This document shows, piece by piece, positions 1-8,560 of a DNA stretch of 64,000 bases. A program made the position numbers and the translations under genes. Origin of the DNA: Microbacterium terrae (GTDB lineage: Bacteria > Actinomycetota > Actinomycetes > Actinomycetales > Microbacteriaceae). Numbering within the stretch: the first letter of the stretch is position 1; each line of letters opens with the position of its first letter. The stretch is taken from the NCBI RefSeq assembly GCF_017831975.1, contig NZ_JAFDSS010000001.1, forward strand, positions 558,001-622,000, written 5' to 3'. The notes under the pieces are model-generated. The model was not told where the DNA came from. It saw only the letters and a list, made by a program, of their open reading frames with translations, and did no database searches.

Positions 1-274
1 CCCCGGCGCCGTCGGCGTCATCGCGTCGGTGACCGCGCCGTTCTGCGGCGACTGCGACAGGCTGCGCCTCACCGCCGACGGACAGCTGCGCAACTGCCTG
101 TTCTCGACGACCGAGTACGACCTGCTGCCGATCCTGCGCGGTGATCCGGGCGACCACGTCACGCTGATCGACCGGATGCTGCGCGCCTGCGTGCACGGTA
201 AGCTCCCCGGTCACGCCATCAACGACCCGTCGTTCCTGCAGCCCGCGCGGGGCATGAACGCCATCGGCGGCTGA
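1..274 (+). CDS. moaA: GTP 3',8-cyclase MoaA, C-terminal end (partial)
   Basis: Only the last 90 or so residues are in the window; the frame is open from base 2 and the start lies upstream. MoaA is the radical-SAM enzyme that begins molybdenum cofactor synthesis by rearranging GTP. The visible part carries the C-terminal iron-sulfur ligands: FCGDCDR gives a CX2C pair, and a third cysteine follows 13 residues later in LRNCLF, the CX2CX13C arrangement of the second [4Fe-4S] cluster. The protein ends in a Gly-Gly, as MoaA usually does. The stop is one base before the fdhD start, so both are cotranscribed, which fits molybdoenzyme maturation. Confidence 0.95.
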   Translation, partial: PGAVGVIASVTAPFCGDCDRLRLTADGQLRNCLFSTTEYDLLPILRGDPGDHVTLIDRMLRACVHGKLPGHAINDPSFLQPARGMNAIGG

Positions 275-275
275 G

Positions 276-1178
276 GTGGGCAGGCTCACGGTCAACCGCC
301 CGGTCACGCGGATCACGCTGACCGGCGACACCGCCTCGTCGCGGCGCCGCCCCGACACGCTCGTCGTCGAGGAGCCGCTCGAGATCCGCGTCGGCGGCGA
401 GGCGCTCGCCGTGACCATGCGCACGCCCGGGCACGACGTCGAGCTCGCGACCGGCTTCCTCGTCTCCGAGGGTGTCATCGCCGCACCAGAAGACCTGCGT
501 CAGGCGATCCACTGCGCCGGACCGTCGAGCGGACCGCCGGCAGCCGACGACGGCAACAGCTACAACGTGCTCGATGTGACCCTGGCCCCCGGCATCCCGT
601 CGCCGCGGCCCAACCGGTCGTACTCGATGACGAGCGCCTGCGGCATCTGCGGCAAGGACTCGATCGACGAGGTGCGCACCGTGTCGCGCTTCGACCTCGG
701 CGCCGACGCGACGACGGTGCCGGCGCACACGCTCGCCGCACTGCCCGATGTGCTCCGAGCGCAGCAGACGATCTTCGACAAGACCGGCGGGCTGCACGCC
801 GCCGCCCTGTTCGACATCGCGACCGGAGAGCTGCTGGTGCTGCGCGAAGACGTCGGCCGGCACAACGCGGTCGACAAGGTCGTCGGCTGGGCGCTGCAGC
901 AGGGTCGTCTGCCGCTGCGGGCGACGGTGCTCCAGGTGTCGGGCCGGGCGAGCTTCGAACTGGCGCAGAAGGCCGTGATGGCCGGCATCCCGGTCCTCTC
1001 CGCGGTGTCGGCGCCGTCGTCGCTCGCGGTCGAGCTCGCCGCGGCGTCGGGTCTCACGCTCGTCGCGTTCGTGCGTGGGGCGTCGCTGAACGTGTACACC
1101 GGAGCCGAGCGGGTGACGCTGGCGACGGATGCCATGGACGCGGGCGCATCCGCGTCGGGACGAGCCGCCGCGGGCTGA
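276..1178 (+). CDS. fdhD: formate dehydrogenase accessory sulfurtransferase FdhD
   Basis: FdhD passes sulfur from a cysteine desulfurase to the molybdenum/tungsten cofactor of formate dehydrogenases. The 300-residue product has the family signatures: EEPLEIRV near the N-terminus, a catalytic CGICGK loop (CX2C at about residues 122-125), [20 protein letters not shown], and [12 protein letters not shown] for cofactor binding. The GTG start is chosen because it directly follows the moaA stop (one-base gap), implying translational coupling. No formate dehydrogenase gene is in this window, so its client must be encoded elsewhere. Confidence 0.95.
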   Translation: MGRLTVNRPVTRITLTGDTASSRRRPDTLVVEEPLEIRVGGEALAVTMRTPGHDVELATGFLVSEGVIAAPEDLRQAIHCAGPSSGPPAADDGNSYNVLDVTLAPGIPSPRPNRSYSMTSACGICGKDSIDEVRTVSRFDLGADATTVPAHTLAALPDVLRAQQTIFDKTGGLHAAALFDIATGELLVLREDVGRHNAVDKVVGWALQQGRLPLRATVLQVSGRASFELAQKAVMAGIPVLSAVSAPSSLAVELAAASGLTLVAFVRGASLNVYTGAERVTLATDAMDAGASASGRAAAG

Positions 1179-1183
1179 TCCGC

Positions 1184-1783
1184 TCAGCGGCGCTCGAGCA
1201 CGACGACGCACGTCGTCGGATCGCACGCGGGCTCCATGCCGGCCACGGCGAGCGGCCCGCCGGCCTCGGCGAGCACGCCCTGCATCACCCCGAGGTGCAC
1301 ACCGCAGACCACTGCGCGACCCTGATTCTCCGCGTGGGCGCACGGCGAAAGGTCGATCGTGAGCGCATCCGCGTCGACGAGGGGATCGAACCCCTCCTCG
1401 ATGAGGTCCTCCACCAGCGCGTCGAGCTGATGCAGCGCCTCGCCGGTGAGCCCGTCGGGGGCGGTGCCCGGGATCATCCGCCGCAGCAGGTCACCCCGCA
1501 CCGCCGCGTCGCGCGCCTTGCGCTGCGCGACCGGCGATGACGCCTCGGCGCCCGTGGCCGCGCTGTAGAGCACGCGCGGGCGTCCGCGCGTGGTGCGGCG
1601 CTCGGTCTCGCTCACGACGTAGCCCGCGTCGATCAGGCGCTGCAGATGCTCGCGCACCGTGTTGGCGTGCAGCCCCGTCGCCTCGCAGAGCTCGGCCACC
1701 GTCCGCCGCGGCTCGAGCTGCATGAGGTGCAGCATCTCGACGCGTGCGGTGTTGGAGATCGCGCTGTACGGCGGACGGGTCAC
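1184..1783 (-). CDS. HTH transcriptional regulator with a C-terminal four-cysteine cluster
   Basis: A 199-residue regulator. The N-terminal 80 residues form an ArsR/SufR-like winged helix (TVAELCEATGLHANTVREHL is the recognition region). The C-terminal domain holds four cysteines arranged C-x11-C-x26-C-x4-C (SPC, VVCGVHL, PAC, TTC), reminiscent of the Fe-S-sensing SufR/Rv1460 family, although the spacing differs. I infer a metal- or cluster-responsive regulator; its targets are unknown. It converges on fdhD with a five-base gap. The GTG start lies six bases after a GATAAT hexamer, so the message is probably leaderless. There is no suf operon in the window. Confidence 0.8.
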   Translation of the reverse strand: MTRPPYSAISNTARVEMLHLMQLEPRRTVAELCEATGLHANTVREHLQRLIDAGYVVSETERRTTRGRPRVLYSAATGAEASSPVAQRKARDAAVRGDLLRRMIPGTAPDGLTGEALHQLDALVEDLIEEGFDPLVDADALTIDLSPCAHAENQGRAVVCGVHLGVMQGVLAEAGGPLAVAGMEPACDPTTCVVVLERR

Positions 1784-1789
1784 ATACCC

Positions 1790-1795
1790 ATTATC
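1790..1795 (-). promoter_or_regulatory. -10 hexamer of a probable leaderless promoter
   Basis: On the minus strand GATAAT is followed by six bases and then the GTG start of the four-cysteine regulator. Initiation six to seven bases downstream would place the first transcribed base at the start codon. No Shine-Dalgarno sequence is possible in that space. Inference from sequence only. Confidence 0.5.
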
Positions 1796-1829
1796 GCGGC
1801 GGCACCGGGTGCGGGCTCAGCCGTCGACG

Positions 1830-2189
1830 TCAGAAGACGAACGTCTGCCCGAGGATGAGGATGACCACGAAGAACGCCACGACGATGGCGCCGATGATCG
1901 CGAGGGTCTTGCCCGAGAGCTTGGCGACGCCGAAGCCGACGAGGAACGGGATCGCGAACAGCAGCAGCGCGACGACCCACCAGAACGCGACGTAGCCGCC
2001 GCTCGAGGCCTCTTCGAGGCGTCCTCCGAACAGCTGCTGGGTGCGCGGGTGGGTCGCGAACGACACCGCGGCCGACAGCGGGAACGCGATGAACGCGAAC
2101 GTGATGATCCCGATCAGCGAGCCCCACAGCGCCGGGCTGCCGCTGCCGCTGAGGACGCCGCCGCGGAGTTCGTTTTCTTGTTCAGGCAT
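1830..2189 (-). CDS. small three-helix membrane protein, unknown function
   Basis: The 119-residue product has a short charged N-terminus (PEQENELR) and three hydrophobic segments: roughly residues 22-45 (SLIGIITFAFIAFPLSAAVS), 68-88 (VAFWWVVALLLFAIPFLVGF) and 95-117. No catalytic motif is visible. I do not recognise a named family; it resembles the small DUF-type membrane proteins common in Microbacteriaceae. It is transcribed in the same direction as the regulator downstream, 46 bases away, but no functional link is evident. Confidence 0.75.
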   Translation of the reverse strand: MPEQENELRGGVLSGSGSPALWGSLIGIITFAFIAFPLSAAVSFATHPRTQQLFGGRLEEASSGGYVAFWWVVALLLFAIPFLVGFGVAKLSGKTLAIIGAIVVAFFVVILILGQTFVF

Positions 2190-2225
2190 GACGATGACTC
2201 TACTGCGCGCCGGGAGCCCCGCCGA

Positions 2226-3668
2226 TCACCCCGGGAACGGACTGTAGGCGCCGAACGTGCCGAACGTCGTCGGGCCCTCCGGTTCGGTGCTTTCGGCGCC
2301 GTGGCCGCCCACCAGCGAGCGTGAGAGCGACTCCGCGGCATGCAGCATCTCGTCGAGCGCGCGTGCGAGCGCCTCGTCGCCGAGTTCCTCGCCGGCGAGG
2401 GCCGCCCGCAGCGCCGCACGACGAACGAGCTCCTTCGCGAACGATGCGGTGACGCCCTCGGAGCGTCCGGCCGCGGCATCCAGCGCTTCGCTGCTCAGCG
2501 CGGTGTCGCGGGCGTACAGGCCGAGGAGCGCGCGTCGCGCGGCCGTGTCGGGGAGGGGCACCTCGACGGCGAGGTCCACGCGACCGGGGCGCTGGGCGAG
2601 CGCCGGCTCGAGCACGTCGGCCCGGTTGGTGGTGAGGAGGAACGCGATGTCGGCGTCGCCGGCGACGCCGTCGAGCGCATCGAGGATCTCGAACAGGAGC
2701 GGCTGCGGCCCGCCGAACATGCCGCGCTCCATCGCCACGAGGTCGACGTCCTCGAACACGAGAAGCGCGGGGGTCATGGCGCGCGCCAGACGAGCGGCCT
2801 CGGCGACGAAGCGGAGGCTGCCGCCCTGCAGGATGATCGCGGTGCGTTCGGGCGTCTCGGCGAGGAGGTGCGCGACGGTGAGGGTCTTGCCGGTTCCGGG
2901 CGGCCCGTAGACGAGCACGCCGCGCTTGAGATGCTGACCGGCGGCGCGGAGGCGCTCGGCGTGCTCGCCGATGCCGATGACATGCCCGCGGATGCTGTCG
3001 AGCACGCCCTCGGGCAGGATGACGTCGCCGCGGCCGACGTCGGGCCGGGGGAGGAAGGTGAGCTCGCCCATGCCCTGGCCGAACTCGTCGGCGGCGAAGC
3101 CGACGACGTTGCCGCGGATGACACTGCGCTCGGTCATCAGCCGATGAACCCGGGCGATGAGCTGCGTGGCGGTGTCGCGCTCGGCGGTGAACACCTCGAG
3201 GGTGACCGCCTCGCGACCGTGCATGCGCGAGGCGTTGCGCACGAGCACGGTCACGGGCGCGTCGCCGACGCGGAACAGATGGAGCCCGAACGACACCGTC
3301 TGCCGGGTGGAGTCCGGCCCCGTCGCCGTGGAGACGTACTCGACGGGCCCGGGCGCGAACGTGGTGTAGCGGTGGGCGAACAGGTTCTGGGAGTCCTCGT
3401 GGTGGCGCTCCATGCCGCCGCTGACGCCGACGAGTCTGGAATCCGGGTCTTCCGCCGCGATGATCGAGAGCGCGATGTCGACGTCGGCCAGCCGGTGTGC
3501 GCTCACCTGCTCGGTGGTCACCGGGACCGATCGCGGATCCACTCCGAGGTGCGCTCGCACCACGGCTCCGAGCGGCGTCTCGGCGGGCTCGCGGGTGTCG
3601 GGCAGCTCGTTCAGACGCTGGACGAGGCGCTGCAGATCGGTGAGCAGGGCGCGGTCGGTCGGATCCAT
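2226..3668 (-). CDS. AAA+ family ATPase with an uncharacterised N-terminal domain
   Basis: A 480-residue protein. Residues 1-200 are not recognised and probably form a substrate or adaptor domain. Residues 225-430 are a classic AAA module: Walker A GPPGTGKT at about 255-262, Walker B LLVFEDVDL near 305, sensor-1 LLTTNRAD, and an arginine-finger-like QRPGRVDLAVEV. The layout recalls CDC48/FtsH-type AAA domains, but there is no protease motif. The ATG at 3668 is preferred over an upstream in-frame start because the extra 27 residues are Arg/Gly-rich and unlike protein. It diverges from trhO, 74 bases away. Client unknown. Confidence 0.85.
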   Translation of the reverse strand: MDPTDRALLTDLQRLVQRLNELPDTREPAETPLGAVVRAHLGVDPRSVPVTTEQVSAHRLADVDIALSIIAAEDPDSRLVGVSGGMERHHEDSQNLFAHRYTTFAPGPVEYVSTATGPDSTRQTVSFGLHLFRVGDAPVTVLVRNASRMHGREAVTLEVFTAERDTATQLIARVHRLMTERSVIRGNVVGFAADEFGQGMGELTFLPRPDVGRGDVILPEGVLDSIRGHVIGIGEHAERLRAAGQHLKRGVLVYGPPGTGKTLTVAHLLAETPERTAIILQGGSLRFVAEAARLARAMTPALLVFEDVDLVAMERGMFGGPQPLLFEILDALDGVAGDADIAFLLTTNRADVLEPALAQRPGRVDLAVEVPLPDTAARRALLGLYARDTALSSEALDAAAGRSEGVTASFAKELVRRAALRAALAGEELGDEALARALDEMLHAAESLSRSLVGGHGAESTEPEGPTTFGTFGAYSPFPG

Positions 3669-3742
3669 TCCGACACCGTAGCGGGTGGCGGTGGCACGCC
3701 CTCGGCGGGTGTCGCCCAGGCCGCCCCGCGTACCCTTGAGCG

Positions 3743-4477
3743 GTGGCATCCGTTCTCAACATCTCGGCGTATCTGTTCTCGCGCATCGACGACCCCACTG
3801 CTCTGCGCGCGGTGCTCCTCGAACGCGCGACGGCGGCGGGCCTCAGGGGGACGATCATCCTCGCCGAGGAGGGCATCAACATGTTCCTCGCGGGCGACGC
3901 CGACGCCGTGCGCGGGTTCGTCGACACCCTCCGCGCCGAGCCTCGCTTCGCCGGCCTCTCGACGAAGGAGAGCTGGTCGGCCGACCAGCCGTTCCGCAAG
4001 ATGCTCGTGAAGGTCAAGCGCGAGATCATCCGCATGGACCACCCGACGATCCGGCCCGAGGGCGCGCGCGCACCCGCCGTCGCGCCGGCGACCCTGCGGC
4101 GCTGGCTCGATCAGGGCCACGACGACGACGGTCGCGCGGTCGTCATGCTCGACACGCGCAACGCGTTCGAGGTCGACCACGGCACGTTCGCCGGTGCCGT
4201 CGATTGGCGCATCGAGAAGTTCACGCAGTTCCCGGATGCCGCTGCCGCCCACCGCGACGAGCTCGCAGGCAAGACCGTGGTGAGCTTCTGCACCGGCGGA
4301 ATCCGCTGCGAGAAGGCGGCGATCCACCTGCGCGACCTCGGCGTCGAGGCGCTGCAGCTCGACGGCGGCATCCTCGGCTGGTTCGAGCACGTCGGCGGCG
4401 ACCACTACGACGGCGACTGCTTCGTGTTCGACGAGCGTCGCCTGCTCGACGCCGGGCTCAGCCCGCGCCCGGCCTGA
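3743..4477 (+). CDS. trhO: tRNA uridine(34) hydroxylase TrhO (rhodanese family)
   Basis: TrhO (formerly YceA/UPF0176) makes 5-hydroxyuridine at wobble position 34 of tRNAs using oxygen. The 244-residue protein has the N-terminal acylphosphatase-like domain (GTIILAEEGINMFLAG), then a rhodanese domain from about residue 125 (VVMLDTRNAFEVDHGTF) with the active-site loop FCTGGIRCEKAA, whose first cysteine is the conserved catalytic residue. It starts at GTG 3743. It lacks the C-terminal Cys-rich extension of the E. coli enzyme, as the shorter actinobacterial members do. Confidence 0.93.
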   Translation: MASVLNISAYLFSRIDDPTALRAVLLERATAAGLRGTIILAEEGINMFLAGDADAVRGFVDTLRAEPRFAGLSTKESWSADQPFRKMLVKVKREIIRMDHPTIRPEGARAPAVAPATLRRWLDQGHDDDGRAVVMLDTRNAFEVDHGTFAGAVDWRIEKFTQFPDAAAAHRDELAGKTVVSFCTGGIRCEKAAIHLRDLGVEALQLDGGILGWFEHVGGDHYDGDCFVFDERRLLDAGLSPRPA

Positions 4478-4548
4478 ACCCGGCGTGCGAGCGGGCCTGG
4501 ACCCGGGCTGAACGCCGCCGGCGAGCGGCGCTGACGTAGGCTCGACGG

Positions 4549-4929
4549 GTGAGTTCCCGGGCCGTCGTCGTCGGAGCGCTGGCGCTGGATGCCGCGCTCG
4601 TCACCACGTTCGCGGCGATCGGCCGCGCGAGCCACGGTGAGGCGGCGCTCGACGGACTGTGGATCACGGCCTGGCCGTTCCTGGTCGGGATGCTCGTCGG
4701 CTGGGCCGTGACACGGGCATGGCGGATGCCGGCCGCGCCGCTTCGCACCGGCATCGGCGTGTGGGCGGCGGCCGTCGTGATCGGGATGCTGCTCCGCGCC
4801 CTCACCGGCCAGGGCACCGCCGTGGCCTTCATCATCGTCGCGACGATCACCCTCGGCGTCTTCCTCGTGGGATGGCGAGCCATCGCGGCGCTGGTCTCGC
4901 ATCGCCGCGCGTCGCGCGCACCCTCCTGA
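4549..4929 (+). CDS. DUF3054 family membrane protein
   Basis: A 126-residue integral membrane protein with four predicted helices: ALALDAALVTTFAAIGRAS, LWITAWPFLVGMLVGWAV, GIGVWAAAVVIGMLLRAL and AVAFIIVATITLGVFLVGW. The pattern, with the GxAxTFAxIGRxSH-like first helix and the WPFLVG second helix, matches DUF3054, an actinobacterial and archaeal family of unknown function. It starts at GTG 4549, 71 bases after trhO, and may be cotranscribed with it. Confidence 0.85.
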   Translation: MSSRAVVVGALALDAALVTTFAAIGRASHGEAALDGLWITAWPFLVGMLVGWAVTRAWRMPAAPLRTGIGVWAAAVVIGMLLRALTGQGTAVAFIIVATITLGVFLVGWRAIAALVSHRRASRAPS

Positions 4930-4947
4930 CCTTCCGCCCGGTGCGGG

Positions 4948-6027
4948 TCACCACCCGCTGCGGGTGGGTGTGTGGTCGTCTCGCGCGTCGCCCGGCATCG
5001 CCATCTCGGCGCGCATCCCGAGGAGGCGCACCGCGCGCTCGGGGTCGATCTTCGCGATGAGCCCCCGGGCTTCGGCGACCACGGCCTCGCGGTCATGCGT
5101 CTCCTTCACGCGGCGTGTGAACGTCTTCGTCGTGAACGGCGCGTAGCGCACCTTGAGGGCGAGGCCGACGACCGGTCGTGCTTCGGCCTCGACGTCGCCC
5201 AGCACCTGATCGAGCAGGGTCAGAGCGGCGTGCTCGATCTCGCTGCGCGCGGTCAGATCGTGCGCGAAGGTGGTCTCGCGGCTGTGGCCGCGCGCCACCC
5301 ACGGGGTGTCGTCCACCATCGACGAACCGTCGCCGCGGCCGAGCTGCCGGTACCACGGCCCCATCCGCGGGCCGAACTCGGCGACGAGGGGAGCGTCGTC
5401 GGCCGCGGCGAGTTCGGCGACGGTCGCGATGCCGAGCGTCTTGAGTCGGGTCGAGACCTTCGACCCCACGCCCCACAGCTCCCGGGTCGGACGGGCACCC
5501 ATCACCGCGAGCCAATTGTCGGCCGTGAGGCGGAACACGCCCTGCGGCTTGCCGAAGCCGGTCGCGACCTTCGCGCGCACCAGGGTGTCGCCGATGCCCA
5601 CGCTGCAGTGGAGCCGGGTCTGCTGGAGGACGGACTGCTGGATGCCGCGCGCCTCGGCCTCCGGGTCGCTCGCGGTGAGACCGACGAACGCCTCGTCCCA
5701 GCCGAGCACCTGCACGACAGCTCCGGGCCAGGCGCGGAGCGTCGCCATGACGGCCTCAGACGCGGCGGTGTACGCCTCGGCGTCGACGGGGAGCAGCACC
5801 GCGTCGGGCACCTTCCGCAGGGCGACGCTGAGCGGCATGCCCGAGCCCGCGCCGAACGCGCGCGCCTCATACGACGCGGTCGAGACGACGGCGCGCTCGG
5901 TGCGGTCGCCGTGCCCGCCGACGATCAGCGGCAGCCCGGCGAGCTCGGGATGCCGCAGCACCTCGACGGCGGCGATGAACTGGTCGAGATCGACGTGCAG
6001 CACCCACGGATGCCGGTCTTCGCTCAT
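4948..6027 (-). CDS. dinB: DNA polymerase IV-like Y-family polymerase
   Basis: A 359-residue Y-family translesion polymerase. The N-terminal catalytic motif is VLHVDLDQFIAAVE, then STASYEARAFGAGSGMPLSVA for nucleotide binding. The usual S-x-D-E motif reads GWDEAFVGL, keeping the metal-binding Asp-Glu. A helix-hairpin-helix thumb (ELWGVGSKVSTRLKTLGI) and a C-terminal little-finger domain follow. The ATG at 6027 is chosen over an upstream start because the family begins at the VLHVDLD strand. The departures from E. coli DinB (LDQFIAAVE for MDCFFAAVE) suggest a separate actinobacterial subgroup. No LexA box was seen upstream. Confidence 0.88.
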   Translation of the reverse strand: MSEDRHPWVLHVDLDQFIAAVEVLRHPELAGLPLIVGGHGDRTERAVVSTASYEARAFGAGSGMPLSVALRKVPDAVLLPVDAEAYTAASEAVMATLRAWPGAVVQVLGWDEAFVGLTASDPEAEARGIQQSVLQQTRLHCSVGIGDTLVRAKVATGFGKPQGVFRLTADNWLAVMGARPTRELWGVGSKVSTRLKTLGIATVAELAAADDAPLVAEFGPRMGPWYRQLGRGDGSSMVDDTPWVARGHSRETTFAHDLTARSEIEHAALTLLDQVLGDVEAEARPVVGLALKVRYAPFTTKTFTRRVKETHDREAVVAEARGLIAKIDPERAVRLLGMRAEMAMPGDARDDHTPTRSGW

Positions 6028-6091
6028 GCGCCCAGTGTCTCGGATGGCGGCGCGAGCCGGAACCCACCGGGAACCCACCGGATGGGCAGAG

Positions 6092-6133
6092 AACCTGCGC
6101 GTGGGCAGCAGATCGCATGCCCACGCGCAGGTT
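6092..6133 (-). terminator. hairpin terminator after the osmoprotectant operon
   Basis: A perfect 16-bp inverted repeat (6092-6107 with 6118-6133, arm AACCTGCGCGTGGGCA) with a 10-base loop lies 27 bases past the binding-protein stop. It ends the minus-strand operon, between it and the polymerase gene. There is no strong T-run, as is usual for high-GC intrinsic terminators. Confidence 0.75.
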
Positions 6134-6159
6134 TCGTGCTCATCGGAGAGTGGAAGGCG

Positions 6160-7071
6160 TCAGTCGAGACCGTTCGACGCCAGCCAGTCGGCCGCGATGT
6201 CGTCGGAGGACCGCTGGTCGACCGTCGACTCGACGTTCAGGGCGACGAGGCCCTCGGGAGTGAGGGCTGCGCTCACCGCGTTGATCACATCCGCGATCTC
6301 GTCGGCGACGTCGGTGCTCACCAGCGGCACGACGTTCGATGCGAGGAAGAGGCCCTCGGGGTCCTCGAGCGTGACGAGGTTCTGGGTCTCGATCAGGGGA
6401 TCGGCGCTGTACACGTTGGCGATCTGGATGTTGCCCGCGACGAGCTCGTCGACGGTGGTGTCGCCGGTCGCCTCGAAGCCGACGGTGACGCCGTAGACGT
6501 CCTCGAGCCCGGTCGGGCCGTACGGGCGCTCTTCGAGCTCGGGTGCGCCGCCGAGCACGAGACCCTCGATGCCGGCGAGGTCGCCGATCGCGGTGAGGGA
6601 GTTCTCCTCGGCGAAGTCGGCGGTGACGTTGTACGAGTCCTGGTCGGTGGCGGGCGACTGGTCGAGCACCGTCAGACCGTCGGGCAGCGCCTCCTGCAGC
6701 GCGGCGTACACGTCGTCGCTCGTGGTGGCGGTGGTCGCGGGATCGAAGGACTGCAGCAGGTTGCCGGTGTACTCAGGGAAGAGGTCGATCGATCCGTCCT
6801 CGAGCGACGGCAGGTACGCATCGCGCTGGCCGATGTTGAAGTTGCGCTCGACCTCGAACCCGGCGCCCTCGAGAGCCTGGGCGTAGATCTCGGCGATGAT
6901 CTCGTTCGAGTAGTACGCCTGCGAGCCGATGACGATGGTCGACGAGCCGCCGTCGCCGCCGTCGCCGGTGTCGCCGCCGATCGGGTCGCTCGAGGCGCAT
7001 CCGGCGAGGGCGAGGGCCGCGACGCCGAGTGCGGCGATCGCGGTGGTCATGCGCATTCGTGAGATGGACAT
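6160..7071 (-). CDS. osmoprotectant (glycine betaine/choline-type) ABC transporter binding lipoprotein
   Basis: A 303-residue lipoprotein. The N-terminus has a signal peptide ending in the lipobox LAGC (cysteine near residue 24), so it is anchored outside the membrane. The mature part follows the OpuAC/ProX-OsmF pattern: IVIGSQAYYSNEIIAEIYAQ, then DAYLPSLEDGSIDLFPEYTGNLL, which in homologues shapes the quaternary-amine pocket. It is the last gene of a four-gene minus-strand operon (ATPase, permease, permease, binding protein), 31 bases after the second permease. Likely substrates are glycine betaine, choline, carnitine or ectoine; the sequence does not decide which. Confidence 0.9.
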   Translation of the reverse strand: MSISRMRMTTAIAALGVAALALAGCASSDPIGGDTGDGGDGGSSTIVIGSQAYYSNEIIAEIYAQALEGAGFEVERNFNIGQRDAYLPSLEDGSIDLFPEYTGNLLQSFDPATTATTSDDVYAALQEALPDGLTVLDQSPATDQDSYNVTADFAEENSLTAIGDLAGIEGLVLGGAPELEERPYGPTGLEDVYGVTVGFEATGDTTVDELVAGNIQIANVYSADPLIETQNLVTLEDPEGLFLASNVVPLVSTDVADEIADVINAVSAALTPEGLVALNVESTVDQRSSDDIAADWLASNGLD

Positions 7072-7102
7072 GGGGCCTCCTGGTGTGGTGTGGGGTCGAG
7101 GA

Positions 7103-7873
7103 TCAGGCTGGTGCGGGCTCGCGTTCGGCGGCGGGTGCGGCGCTGCCGGAGTGCGCGGGCTCGGTGAGCGTGCGCGGGCTTCCGTCGAAGGGTGACGGGT
7201 CGAAGCGTCGGCTGACGCCCCGCGGCACGACGGCGCGCTGCAGCAGCGCGAACAGGCCGTCGAGGATGAGTGCGAGCGCGACGACGAGGATCGATGCGCC
7301 GAGGATCTGGTCGAAGCGACGCAGCGGGATGCCCTGCAGGATGTAGTAGCCGAGCCCGCCGAGGCCGACGTAGGCGGCGATCGTGACCGTCGCGACGACC
7401 TGGAGCGTCGCCGAGCGCAGGCCGCCGATGAGGAGCGGCAGGCCGAGCGGCACCTCGATGCGCCAGAACACCTGCCATGGGGTCATCCCCATGGCGCGGC
7501 CCGCATCGATCACGTGACGGTCGATCGCCTCCACCCCCGAGTAGGCGCCGGCGAGGATCGAGGGGATCGCGAGCAGCACGAACACGATCACCGCGGCCTC
7601 GGTCTTGTGCACGACGCCGAGGATGAGCACGAGGAGCACGATGAGGCCGAACGACGGGACGGCGCGAGCCGCGCCCGACAGCGCCACGGCGAACTCGCGC
7701 CCGCGGCCGGTGTGGCCGATGGCCCAGCCGGCGGGGATCGCGATCAGCGCGGCGATCGCCACCGAGGCGAAGGTGAACGCGAGGTGCTGGGCGATGGCCT
7801 CCGGGAGGGGAAGCGACCCGGTGAGGCGCTCGGGAGAGAAGATCCACGCGAACGCGTCGATGATCGGGTTCAT
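7103..7873 (-). CDS. osmoprotectant ABC transporter permease (second)
   Basis: A 256-residue binding-protein-dependent permease with about six helices. The EAA coupling loop is visible as IDAGRAMGMTPWQVFWRIEVPLGLPLLIGG, and LGYYILQG near the C-terminus is typical of OpuCB/OpuCD proteins. The ATG at 7873 overlaps the previous permease stop by four bases (ATGA), so translation is coupled. The C-terminal 40 residues are a Pro/Ala-rich cytoplasmic tail. It should pair with the upstream permease as a heterodimer. Confidence 0.9.
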   Translation of the reverse strand: MNPIIDAFAWIFSPERLTGSLPLPEAIAQHLAFTFASVAIAALIAIPAGWAIGHTGRGREFAVALSGAARAVPSFGLIVLLVLILGVVHKTEAAVIVFVLLAIPSILAGAYSGVEAIDRHVIDAGRAMGMTPWQVFWRIEVPLGLPLLIGGLRSATLQVVATVTIAAYVGLGGLGYYILQGIPLRRFDQILGASILVVALALILDGLFALLQRAVVPRGVSRRFDPSPFDGSPRTLTEPAHSGSAAPAAEREPAPA

Positions 7874-8547
7874 GCCGCTGCCCCCACGGTCTTCGCCGCC
7901 GGAGCGGGGCCGGTGGTCGCACGGGTCCACGGCATGAGCACGCGGCCGAGCAGCACGAGGAAGAGATCGATGACGAGTGCGACGACGACCACGGCGACGA
8001 CGCCGGCGAGCACCTCGGGGATGATGCGTCGCTGCGAGCCGTTGGTGAAGAGGTACCCGAGGTTCTCGACGCCGATGAGGATGCCGACGGTCGCGAGCGA
8101 GATCGTCGAGACGGCCGCCACCCGCAGACCCGCGAGGGTGACGGGGCCCGAGAGCGGGAACTCCACGCGCCAGAACCTCTTCCACGCCCCGAAGCCGACC
8201 GCGGCCGCCGCCTGACGGACGGCGGGATCCGTCGACGCGAGGGCGTCGGTGACCGCGCGCGTCATGATCGCGACGGCGTAGATCGTGAGCGCGATGATCA
8301 GGTTGGTCTCCGACAGCAGCGGCACGCCGAAGAGGGTGGTGATGAGCGGGAACAGCCCGAGCGAGGGGATCGTGTAGAGCAGGCCGACCGTGGTGAGCAT
8401 GGGGCCGCGCAGCCCCGTGTACCGGAACGCGAGCCAGCCGAGGGGGATCGCGAGGGCGAAGCCGAGGACGATCGCGATGAGGCTCTGCCGCAGGTGGGCG
8501 ACCGTGAGCGCCCCGATCAGATCGAGGTTGTCGAGCACCCAGGTCAC
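7870..8547 (-). CDS. osmoprotectant ABC transporter permease (first)
   Basis: A 225-residue membrane permease of the OpuCB type. The helix starting LRQSLIAIVLGFALAIPLGWLA, the GLLYTIPSLGLFPL segment and the EAA loop QAAAAVGFGAWKRFWRVEFP are characteristic. The GTG at 8547 is taken as start because it lies 13 bases past the ATPase stop and yields the expected N-terminus (TWVLDNLDLIG); a longer in-frame start would overlap the ATPase gene. It is coupled by a four-base overlap to the next permease. Confidence 0.9.
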   Translation of the reverse strand: MTWVLDNLDLIGALTVAHLRQSLIAIVLGFALAIPLGWLAFRYTGLRGPMLTTVGLLYTIPSLGLFPLITTLFGVPLLSETNLIIALTIYAVAIMTRAVTDALASTDPAVRQAAAAVGFGAWKRFWRVEFPLSGPVTLAGLRVAAVSTISLATVGILIGVENLGYLFTNGSQRRIIPEVLAGVVAVVVVALVIDLFLVLLGRVLMPWTRATTGPAPAAKTVGAAA

Positions 8548-8560
8548 GTGCCGGCCCCTC

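Noticed and set aside
4972-7062. A 696-codon plus-strand frame.
   Set aside because: It lies antisense to dinB and the osmoprotectant binding protein, both of which have clear motifs.
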